DNA from: Aspidiotus rigidus
Taxonomy: Eukaryota > Arthropoda > Insecta > Hemiptera > Diaspididae
Length of the DNA stretch: 64,000 bases
Reading direction: 5' to 3'
Assembly (NCBI GenBank): GCA_035079385.1
Contig: JAVHKY010000013.1
Coordinates: forward strand, 12,274,001 to 12,338,000
Position numbers and translations under genes: made by a program. Each line of letters starts with the position of its first letter. Positions within the stretch are counted from its first letter, which is position 1. Below the pieces are notes generated by a model that worked only from the letters and a program-made list of their open reading frames with translations, ran no database searches and was not told where the DNA came from. Shown piece by piece: positions 12,801 to 24,800 of the stretch.

Positions 12801-15800
12801 TAATGGTAATGTATGTATGATCCAGCTATATAATCTTATACAAATAGCCAAAAATGGTATTCGCTAACCGTTTTTTTCAATTCGGCAGAATAACATAAGC
12901 AGCCCGGCTGGTTTCTGTTTACAAGGTTCGTGAATTTCAAATAAGTTTTCTACCGGTATTAATAATCTGAACTCTATTTCGTATACGTATGACCTTCCAA
13001 AATGAAAATTATCAAATTTTCGAAAAATTGTTCGTAGGAACTCTCTAGGCAGATTTTTTGCGCTCGTGTGTACAAAATCCTACCGCGTAAGACGTGCCAA
13101 ACAGTGTCATTGCCATTTTTCTGCAACCTGTTCGAAAGTACATTCAAGAAGGTGTCAAATTATAGTATCAAACCACATAGAAATTGCAACTTAGTGTTAT
13201 TTCCTTATAATATAGTCTCATAACAAGAAGACAAATAGCAAGACTGTGGCAGACATCTGATTTTTGATTGCATCCCAACCGATCTGTCTGTGAGTTTATC
13301 CACCTTTGTTTCACGTTTTGGTTTTCTGTCCTCTTTTGACCTTGAAAATGTCAACTATCACAATCTCGAGACCTGTATCCATAGTATATTAAAAAATATA
13401 GCTTATCATGTGTGTTCTACAAGTACAGATAAATAAAAATTCCCGACTTTTTTCAAACTTCGTTTGAACGCTAGCGGAAAGGGAGAGGGCTAGGCGTTCG
13501 TACAGAAACCGACCGAAATTCAATGATAAAATCTGGAGGAAAGTAACTTTGTTACCCAAACAAGAAATACTTTATTGCAGATTGTATTATTATTATTTGG
13601 TCGATTTTTGCATATTGCCGTCCATTCTCAAGGTACAACTTACTCTAGAGAGTGCTATAGTAAAATTGAAAACGCATAGAATTTAATACTCTGTCTAAGA
13701 GTTAATTTCATTTTTTCCTGTCGTTTTTGAAATATTAGTAAATTTCCTGACTATTCCCAAACTTCCTGACCTACTTTCGAAATTCCTGACTTTTTCTCAC
13801 CTCTCCGAATTTTCTAAACCTATAGACACAATGTTTGACCTTGAGGTTTAGAAAAATTCAACCCAATTTTAGCCTGTAGGTCAGGAGATTATCCACTTCT
13901 CCCCCTGAGATTATTCAAGGCCTCAACCTGACGTCACGCCCCTGATACCAATCGACCTTGAAGTACATAGAGATTGACGCCGTAGGTAATTGTTATCCGA
14001 CGGGATTCAGAATGTGCATTGATGGAGGAGGGTGTAATGTGAATATGATATAAGGAAAGAGAGGCATCAGGGAGTAGCCAATTTAATGAACTTTTGACCT
14101 TGATTTACAGAGGACTGCCTTAGATCGCGACCAGAACAAGACAGACGAAGAGCGCAGAGGGCATAAAAGAAGATCTTCAATTTTTGCTTATTAGCAGCAA
14201 TTCGTTTAAAATCTCATTACAGGGCTAGGTCTTGGAAAATTTCACTAAAAAAGATTATAAGTTTCGTAAAATGACGTCATGTAGGTAGCTAATAATAAGT
14301 ACCCCTATTTGTGATAAGAAAATATTTTTATATTTTTAAAAGCAGACGATTTATTCGCGGCTTCTACGCGAATTTGCAACATATTTCGAAATACTACTAC
14401 CACAAAAAGAATAGATTCGTCGAAAGTGCGATCTATAACTATGAAGGAGGAGGGAGTGAGGCACAGGAACGTAACAGTGCCTCACTCCCTCCTCCTTCAT
14501 ACTACCACCACACCTAATAAACTGAATTTCTGTATATTTTATTTTAAAAATTCCTTCTTTTACAGCCCGATACTTGAAAATTATTCTTGCCTGGCTACAA
14601 CTCTCCACTACGCTCGTGATCTTTAGACAATCTTTAGTAACGATAACGTTGAAATTTTAATTTTTCCCAATGTTGATATTTCGTGAAACAATTTCAGGTC
14701 TCAGTGCAGCAACAACTATCGATCTCTCTTCTCCTACCCCTCAGATCAGTGTTGTTTTCACAAACGCTACTGTACCCTTATCACCTTCAGGAGCGTGCTA
14801 TTGCTACGCCTGTCAATCACCTTGTATAAGTAATCCTGCAAGCGAATGTCCACCTGTCAAAACACAACCACCGGTCAATGTGTCTCTCGCTGATCTTAAT
14901 GATATTTTAGATCTAGCAGGTAAAAAACATGATGTAGGTTAATTTTTCAAACAATACAAGTATATAAAACTACGAGCCGCTGACGGGCCGCCTTCGGCGG
15001 CCCTTGGCGGCTCCTAACAGACGCGAGCAGCGAAGCTGCTCGCGTGTTTTGCTCGCTCGTTATTGTTGTTGTTACATTTTAGTGGGGTGGCTAAATTCCC
15101 CATAAAAACCGTGCATACGATAGAAATATTATAACTTTTAAAATACCCGTTCAAAGTGATCGATGGATCTAAAACATAGCCACGTATATTTTTAATTATC
15201 ATACATAGTTATTAAAGAGTGGGGGAGGAAGTAAAAATTTCAAGTAAAAGGTCGGTTATGATTGGGAAAGGAATTAAGATAAATGTATACCTTTTTGATC
15301 TTGCAAATCTAGTCAGGTTGTTGAATCGTCGCTTCGCTTGCACATACTATTCTGTAAGACTTACAATGTGGAGTTATAATTTGAACTGAGTTTCCCTTTG
15401 TTGGATTGCTGTTTTGAAATTTCTTACAAACTGCAATGGAGGTCGGTTCCCTCTCAGTGAAAACGGCCAGCACCGCGTGAAGGTAGGGAACCGTCGCTGG
15501 CCTTTTCTCTTTCTTTCACGTCGCTGGCCTTTTCTCTTTCTTTCACGTTTCTGTATATGAGGAGGTTGAAATTTTTTTCTTCTTCTTCCGGAATAAAGTC
15601 AAAAAATAGGAGTAAATAAAAGAATATCATAATTATTAATCTTTTATTTTCAGCCTACATTAACCGTCCATAGGTATGTGATGGGGCGCATATTATTACT
15701 ACTCTTTCCAAGACAATAAAATGTCATGTACTATATTTCGAGTGGCTACTGAATCGTTGTTCAAAATGTTCTCTTTCTTGGTCAGGAGGCAAATGTTATC

Positions 15801-18800
15801 CTTTCTTCGTGCCCTGCTTAGCGCCACATAGAGTTGACCGTAATGTGACCCAATGTGAAATTTCATTCAGACGTTTGGTGGGTCTGGTCGGCAATATTTG
15901 AATGTGCCTCCCATTAAAGAGCTGTGCCGGTTTGATGTCGTCCCATAATCCCATCAAGTACACATTGACTGGGCAGAAATTAGTATTTTTACGTACTATT
16001 TCAAAAAATGCGTTAATGAGATCCCCTGACAATTCATCATGTAGAATCTCATTCTCTACGCTACCGTCCGTCATACTGTTTGAAAGAAAAATATACAACT
16101 TCGAATGATACAAATGGAACAACTGTTGCGTGTATGAGTCTAACGTAAAATGATGCAACGCCGCGCCACGCGCTTCTATTTATATCAATCGTCGCTACTG
16201 CTGGATCATTTCGAGAGCATTCGAGAACTGTCAAAAAAACGGAAGGAAGAGAGCCTACTTCCAGAAACTACTCGAACGGTCAGCGAGAAACTACTCGAAC
16301 GGTCAGGTTAACCGGTCGCGTCGTAGTTTGTAAGGTTGACCCGCCCTAACCACGCCCTAACGATGCGTAGGTAGCGCTTCAGATTTACCGAGTTTCCAAT
16401 AGATAGCGGCACTTGAATTTTCGGCCACGCGAATTTTCGGCACGCGATTTTCTTGCGTCACTCGATTTTTTAGCGTCACGCGCGCGAGCTTACAGGTTTA
16501 TATAATAGAAGATGGATGTAATTTACAGCAAACATATGCGTAGTTTTTAATCCATCCAGACAATGCTTCGGAATAGATTTGTGCGGCTTCAGATCGGAGG
16601 CTTTGGGAGTACGTTTATCGAGTATTTTGGCTCATACATATCTTTTCCTCTATTTTGGGACAAAAGTGAAATTTATAATAATTTTTCAACATTTCAGACA
16701 AGAGTTGCTTTTCCAAATAATACGTGTCTTATAGGTAAGATTGACGGATTCATCAGACGTTTTCGGGGGACTTTCTGGCACATGAAATTTCTGATACAGC
16801 TATTCATATTTTCAGGGCAAGCAGCTTTCTCGGTGGACCTGACGAACTCTACTAGTGGAGTATTTTCTTTTCAACTATCCAATGTCCAGTTCTCTTCGGC
16901 ATCAGTAACCGGGGGCATGTGTAACTGCTCTATTTGTCCTTTCCCCTGCAGAATGTATCCTTTCGTTTGTCCGTTTAATACGACTTCAACGACGACCGCA
17001 TCGTCGTACCCTACAAGTACAATGTGCCCTTCAACAACGAGCACATCGTCATGCCCTCCAAGTACAACGTGCCCTTCAACTACGACCAAGTCGTCATGCC
17101 CTACGAGTACGAAGTGCCCTTCAACTACAAATTCATGTACGAAGAAAAAGAATTGAGAGGTCGAATTTTTATGTACAAATAATCAATGATTACGAATTCA
17201 CTCACTGAATAAAAAAATTTCAATAAATCGTGTGATATTCATTTAAAAAGTATACGCCGACCCTTGTGAATTCTTTCACGACACTTTTTGTTTTTAATCG
17301 CCAATTAAGGATTTCATTTTCTGGAATAATTCGCAGTATTGTTTCCCAACTGAGAGTCCGCAGCCTTCTCTAAAGATAAGAAAGATGAAATTAGAACGAA
17401 GTCAGATTAGCTGGAAGATTTTTTTTTTCAAAGTGGATGTAGTCCGCAGAAAATAAGAATGATTTTAAAATCCTAACGAGGTGCTTTCATATACTGCTCA
17501 CCCTGCTCCCTAATCTTGGCCTAACATGCAATAAGCTAGGCTATACCAGATCTAATGAATGAAATATTGCATCTATTTCCATGTCACAAATTGATGTCGT
17601 CATAGGTCGTGCTATCAGTAGGAGCACTCGTAAGACATGTTTTACTGTGAGTTGAAAAGAGAGAAAAGAATTCATGACTTTAGTTGTAGAGGAAGGCACT
17701 AACATCATCCTTAAATGTGTTTATGATGAGCAACAATTTCTAGATTATAAGACTTGGTATAAAGGAGAAAATGAAATGGTAGAATTTAGTGAACGAGTCC
17801 ATCTCAACCTTGATAATATTCTCTCCATAAAAAATCTGAATTTGAATGACACTAATGTGTATATTATAGATGTGTGAGCCCTGGGAATGAGTTCTTTACA
17901 AACCTAGTTGTCGTTAAAAATTATAAACAAAAGCCTAAGAAAATTATGAGACGTGTATGAAAAATTGAAAAAAATCAATTTCAATCATACCCTTGGTATA
18001 TGTATCATAGATTAATTCCGTGCTATGCTGAAGAAATTCTTAGCTGATAGGTATTGAATTATCAGATAGATAGGCCTATGCCTTGAAACTAGAGATTCTT
18101 TCTGCACTGCATAAGCTATAGACAGTCGACTATTGATTACAGCGGATTCAACAGTGATCACCTCCTCGTAAGTTATTTAACGCGATGGCTCTTAAAATGT
18201 TGGTGTTTTTTTTTCTTTTCGATTTGTATTCATACTATCTTCACTAAACCAGTTGATTTAGAAACTGTAAGTATCAATTGAATGCTACGACTCGTATGAT
18301 TTAAATTCACACATAATTTAAATTATTTGTTCTAAATGATTCACAGGAATATGCAAAAATAAATGAAGAGCTGGAAGGGATCGCAAATGTATCGCAACGG
18401 GAGGAGAAACTTAAACATAAGCTAGTTGCAGAACGGATTGCCGCAGAAAATGAACGGATTGCCGCAGAAAATGAACGGATTGCCAAGGAGAAAGCTGAAA
18501 ATCGTACTCTTGAAGAATACGGCAGGGCAGAAAAAGCTGAGAAGGATAGAGTAAGTAATGATTTTACTCATATTTAGTCAATCGACAATCTGAAGTGGTT
18601 AGGAAAATCTGATTCCAAATTCGTGATGACGAGTTAAAATTTCTCGAGATTTTTTTTCATTCAAATGAAAATTACGTATTCGTCTTTGAAGAGATGGTTA
18701 GGCGTTTCTTACGTGATAACTGTGAGCCTATTTTATCAAAACGTTTAGTACCTTAAAATGGAATGAGTAAATTAATCAAATTGCAGTTACCCCAATTTAG

Positions 18801-21800
18801 GAGGGTAGAATCATTTCAGTGGATATAGTATTCAGAATTTCTGCGAGATCTTTTTCATTCAAACGAAAATTACGTATTTCGTCTTCAAAGGGAATTTTTG
18901 GGTGTGGTTAAGCCTATTTTTTGTGTTCGTCGAATTTTTTCGTCATTCTCTCTCATTTCATCGAACCGCAGTCTGAAAGCGTTATAGGGACAAATTTGAG
19001 TGCATCGAGAATGCGACCAAGCTAACCGTTATGAAAAGAACTTGACCGACACTTTGGTAGAAAAAGGAGCCATTGAGACTCAAAAAGTAAGCCAAAATCC
19101 TCTTATATTTCGTCAAACCACAGTCTGAAAGGCTGTCGGAAAAAGTTTGGTGAGCAGAATCGTTTCAGGAAATGAGTTATTCAAAATTCGCCATGACGAG
19201 TTAAAATTCTTTCAAATTTTTTCATTTGAAGCTGAAGATCACGCGTTTCATCTTCGAAGAGAATTGTAGGCTATTTTTAGACGTTTCTTACGTGATATAG
19301 CTCATTTAGTTGTGATTGAATGGTAAGAGAAAAATTTGGGTGATTAATCATTTCTTATTCGATATTGGTTCATGACGACGGTTTGAAATTCCTTCAAATT
19401 TTTTCATTTGAAAGTCTTCATGACGTGTTCTTCCCAATGAGTCGAGATAAATTCTAGATGCCATTCGGTGTTCACGTGATAAAGCTATGAGCCTACTTTT
19501 CTTTATCAGATTTTTTGGCCATTTTCTCTCTGTTATCTAAAAAACGAATAATCGGCGAACCAAGTACTTCAAGACACACAACACGAGTATTTTTTAATCG
19601 AGAACGAACAAGTATATATAAATCATGGTAACATAATACAGTACTAGTTTTTTCAAGACGATAACGATAACGATAACGAACCGAACATGACCAACCTCGG
19701 TGGCGCATGCGCGTATTTTCTATGTAATCTTTTTATTCGGGAACACTCTCATTTCATCAGACTGCAGTCTGAAAGGATTAGGGAAAAATTCGAGTGCGAG
19801 AATCATTCCAGGGGATAAGTTATTTGAAATTCGTGATGACGAGTTGGATTTGAGAGTTTTCCAATCGAAAGAGTAGCTTTACATCGTAGTTTTTCCGATG
19901 AGTCGAGATAAATGGGTAAGGTTGCAGAGGCACGTCTTAGAAAGGAAGAAAAAGGGGTTGCCAAGGACAAAGAATTAGGAGCGGTAAAAACCGAAAAAGT
20001 CATAATTTTTCTCTTGCCGCCTGAAAGGGTAAGATGAACTTTTGAGGGGGTCAAATCATTTAAGTGCGTAGTTAGTTTTTTTTCATTTTTCGTCTTCAAA
20101 GAGAATGGTTAGACGTTTCTCATGTGATAACTGTGAGCCTATTTTTCTCGGATTTTTCTTTTTCTATTTGTCAAAAAACGTTCAGTAGGTACCTTAAAAT
20201 GGAGTGAGTAAATTAATCAAATGGCAGTAGATAAGTTAATCAAAATTCGTGATGACGAGTTGAAAATTCGAGTTTTTTCCGTACAAGAGAGAGCTATTTA
20301 TGAGTGTATCCCGTCTTTTTGATGAGTCAAGATAAATTTTAGAGGGCATTTGGTGTTCCCGTGATAGCTCTGAGCCTATTTTTTCGTATTTTTCGTCTTT
20401 TTCTATTCCTTGAGATTTATAGTGATACGTTTTTCATATTTTTATAGTAGTTGCTATTTTAACATTTTCAGGAAAACGTAGAGAAGCAACTTAAAAAAAT
20501 TGGAGTTATTTACCATTTCCGAGTGCGAATGGATATTTTGCAAACTATGTTGATGGAAGACGACGATGTCAAAAAGGAGTATCAAAAACTTACGGATGAA
20601 CCACCTAAAATTTTTTCAACTACTGAGATTCCTCATGACGGTCGTACAGGTTATGAGAAACGCTACCCAAGGTGGCTTGCTATTATGAGAGTTGCATGTA
20701 AGAAGGATGCACCAAAGGGTAAAAATTTGCCATCGGATTATGTTGAAAAGTTTCGAGATGAATTAAAAAAGGCAGGTCTGCAACCAAACCCAGGACGAGA
20801 AGAAATTTTGGCGGCAGCTGCCACATTATTAATTAATAGATTAGGTAGTTATGCTAGAGTGGACGTAGGTATTGACTTTAGTAATAGGACTGAGGTTATG
20901 GCAATCCTTGAAAAATGGAAGATAGTAGATGAGCAACAAAAAGTTGCTAAGGTAGTTTACGACTTGAATGTGTTGTAAATTTAATTTTTTCAGCACAGAA
21001 TTCTTGTACCTCATGATCGATGAATAAAAATCTTACCAACCTATATTGTGGGAGTTGATGATTAAGCCTCCTCAGCAACGATTTTAATTTCAAAAGGGTT
21101 TTTATTATTGTAAGCAGTGGAAATAATGGTAATATTTGTACCAAATACGTACTGTAAATAGTTGACCTTGAAATGTAGCGACGAGGGCGCGGCGCGAACT
21201 TTCGCTTAGATTGAGTTTCTCGAGAGGTACGCAATGCGAGAGTATTGGTGTGGAAGCGAAGTAGTAAATATTCTTTTCTGTATGCCTGTATTTTTTATCC
21301 TACCGCTGTGTAGCGAACGTTTTCCTTAGCTTCCCCTCCCGTGTATCCTTATCTAACGTCTATCCTTGCCTTCCTACTTCTCCCACTATCTCGGTTCTAC
21401 CAGAATCTCTCTCGAAGAGAGGCGATAATACGAGTAAATTTTATGCTTCACCGAAGACTTTTTGGTCATCAGTGAGGGAGTTGCGATCTGAATTTTGTCG
21501 AGGAAAGACATGTCTTTCCAAGTGAAAATTTTAGACTCGTATTCTCGCGCGATCTCGAAAACGTGCTTCTCTCCAAGTCGATGGGCCGTAGTTGTAGTAG
21601 AACAAGAAATACAGTATTAATGAATTTTTCTCTTCTCTCAGATGGTACGATAGGAGTTCTTAAAAGAAAGGATAAGAATATGGCGAAAACGTATTCATTC
21701 AATACGATGGTACGTTATAATTAATGAAGTATTTTCAATAGCCGAAGATCGGACTTTTCTATCAACGTGTTGTTTACGTTTCCGATTCGAGATCGAAAAA

Positions 21801-24800
21801 TTGGTGTTGCACCATAAGTGCATATCGGGTGTATTGACTCGTATGTTATTTATAATACCAGACTGAGCGAAAGAGTTCGTGCACTGGACCTCAGGATACA
21901 TTTTATTTCCGGCTATATGTGGTGTTCGTATAATTCGATCACGCTCAAGTTTTGAGGATATTTATTGAGTAGGTGATATCTAGGTGGTTCGAAGGCTACC
22001 GAATTCGTAACGCTTTACCATCAATGTCGATATCGAGGGAAAACCATACCAAAGTCACTGGAATTCGAAGGTAGCTGAAATATCAACAAATTCAAGTTTG
22101 CTATCTTACATTATATTTTTAATGATAGATTCGACGGATATTCCCTTTGCTGGCCATGTACCCAGTTGGGGTATTGTATATACTTGTGCTAATCATTGCC
22201 GGCGTTGAATATTGTTGTTAGAATATAATGCGACTTTTACCTGTTTTTCGATGAGTCCGAATATTTTCCCCGCGTGCCGATGAGCGGCGATAAGATTTGC
22301 TTTTCAGAGAAATCGTGAACTCCTAACAAATTAGACGACGAAGTGATTATACCTAGGAAGATATCTGCGGTCTGCGAGTTATCAGCGAATAAGTCTTTCG
22401 GTCCTATCTTACTCCAAATTTTATTTTAGGTTACCCGTAGTCCCTTTCCCATCTAGGCTCAAATGACCGGCTTGTACGGTCCTGGTTATTTTCAGGTTTA
22501 TTAAAATGCTCGTTCACGTACTCCACGAACGAGCGGTGATTGTGTTGATTTGATTTTAATTCTCTCTTGGATAAATGGTAGACTCTTAGCTACAAGATTT
22601 ATGAATTACTACGACAAACTACTTTCTTTTGTTTGACGGGTGAGTAGAAACCGTATCTGGCGACAACACTAGCCTCAATTATCAAGATATTTCGTATAGC
22701 CTATGTGATTTCAAAAGGTGAACCGAAAACTGACTGTGGTCTATCTTCAGTTTCTCACTCCCACAGAAGGATGTATTCATGCTCTTGGTACCCCGATTTG
22801 AGCTAGTCTGGGTCGGTCCTCTAAGGTGGAGAGGAAATGAGGTAAGGGTCGGATACATCCGGATGATGGTTGTGATTAATTTAAAGTTTAGATTTAGTTA
22901 CGACATTTTGATGAAGTACGAACTCTTGTCTCATTCTTGTCTGCCTTGGTAGAGCCGTGCCAACAATTTCCATAAAATTTAGTGTCTAGGTTTTATGTGT
23001 TCGTACTCGTATTCTTCTACTAATACGCTGCTACATCACAACCTTGTAGGAAGCAAATTGGGAATGTGATGAGATGGTATTTAAATTGAAATGCAATTCG
23101 TGTCACCTTCCTACTCGCAGACAAAATTCCGAGTCGAGATTGCTAGTATATATACGAATCTGAAATTTTAATAAATTGTTGGCGGGTACTCTTACGTAAT
23201 TATAATGGCTTCGTCTCGTAGCGTTGTTCTACGTGATCGCAATGTCTCTCTGTCGTAGAGTATGTGCGCACCCTGCCAACCAGTCTGCTTATTCAGGTAT
23301 GCGATAAGTATGACGTGTTGGTAAGTGCGATGTGATGGTCCGATTATTCGTATCTATAGTATGGGCCCAGCTATAGCTATGAGTAATCGGATGTACGAAG
23401 CGACGGTGGTTTGATGCCCACCTACAAGGTTTCGTCGCGTTCGATTGAAAATGGTAAAATGATCCTTGCGTTAGAGAAATTCATAAGTGCACATAAGTGA
23501 GAAAATTGATGTAGAAATGATACAAAAACTCTGAAATTTTCGAACTATCTTGGAAGAAAAATTAGGAGAAAATGGTTTGATTTTGCTTTAAAAAATGGTA
23601 AAATGATCCTTGCGTTAGAGAAATTCATAAGTACGCCTAAGTGGGCCAATATAACTATACTACTGATATCGGCTTCTCAGAACATTGACGAAAATAGCCT
23701 TTTTTGGAGATCAGAAATCTCGCTATAAAATTTTCGCTTTAACCAAACATTGCATTGTCGTTATCATCAACCTTGTTAGCCTAATTTTTTGTTTTAATAG
23801 TGTCCCCATCGCACAATATTTTGTTAATTTTTAGAACTTGCACGAACGCTTTGAAGTCTCACAAAGCTCGGTAAATAACACTCGTGGAATTGTGTTCTGA
23901 AACCTCATCCTCCTTCGTACGTATATACAATGAAAAAGTTGATTTGCATATACGCAGTACTTTACTTCTCAATTTTTGAGAATGATATCAAAAATTGATT
24001 CATTTGGCCTGGACCAAATCGATTACATGATATCCGAAATTGATGACTTTCTAGGTCTGGATTCGTCTCCAATCACACCGAGCTTCCAAGAAACAGGTAC
24101 AGAAACTAAGATTAGAATTTAAATTTTATCGGTGAAGTATACGTTAACTCTTAAGCAAAAACTAGGCTTTCTCACTTGATAAAGAACGGTTACTCGTTCG
24201 AAACGTCGTGAATGTTTTTTGAAAATAAAGGGTGAAGTTGGCCTAGTTTTTGCTTAAGATTAGAATATTATGGATCACAACCATCTCCACGAAGAGGAGG
24301 GGGCGTATAAAAAAGTATTCGAATAACTGTAAACTCTGATCCTTTCGAACTGAAATAATTGATTCGTTTGTGTCAGGTCCATTTTGTTCTGGTATCAATG
24401 TTGATTGTGTCAATGTAAAAGTGTGTAATATAACGTTACGTAATGGTGATGTATGTATGGTCCAGCATCATATCTTATAGAAATAGCCAAAAATAATATT
24501 TACTAATCATTTTTTCTTAATTTGACAGAATAACATAAGCAGTCCAGCTGGTTTCTGTCTACAAGGTTTGTGAATTACAAAGAAGTTTTCTACCGGTATT
24601 AATTATCTGAATTCTATATGCTGACATCCCGAAATAATGATTCCAATATGAGCGTCCCTCTCGGTAGACTTAATTGAGTTTTGTTCCACTTTCTGGGTTA
24701 CTTCTGTTTCGCGTTATAACTTTCTGTCCCCTCGTGACCTCGGAACTTATACAAATTTCAACCTTCTCCACCTCGAGACCTGTATAGGGGATAGTTTACC

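Noticed and set aside
14351..14626. Short ORFs on both strands with near-identical peptides (MKEEGVRH...)
   Set aside because: They arise from the perfect inverted repeat at 14441-14500 and lie in an intron.
16871..17089. Minus-strand ORF rich in Val/Gly/His
   Set aside because: By-product of the Thr/Ser/Pro-Cys repeat tail of the cysteine-rich gene on the plus strand.
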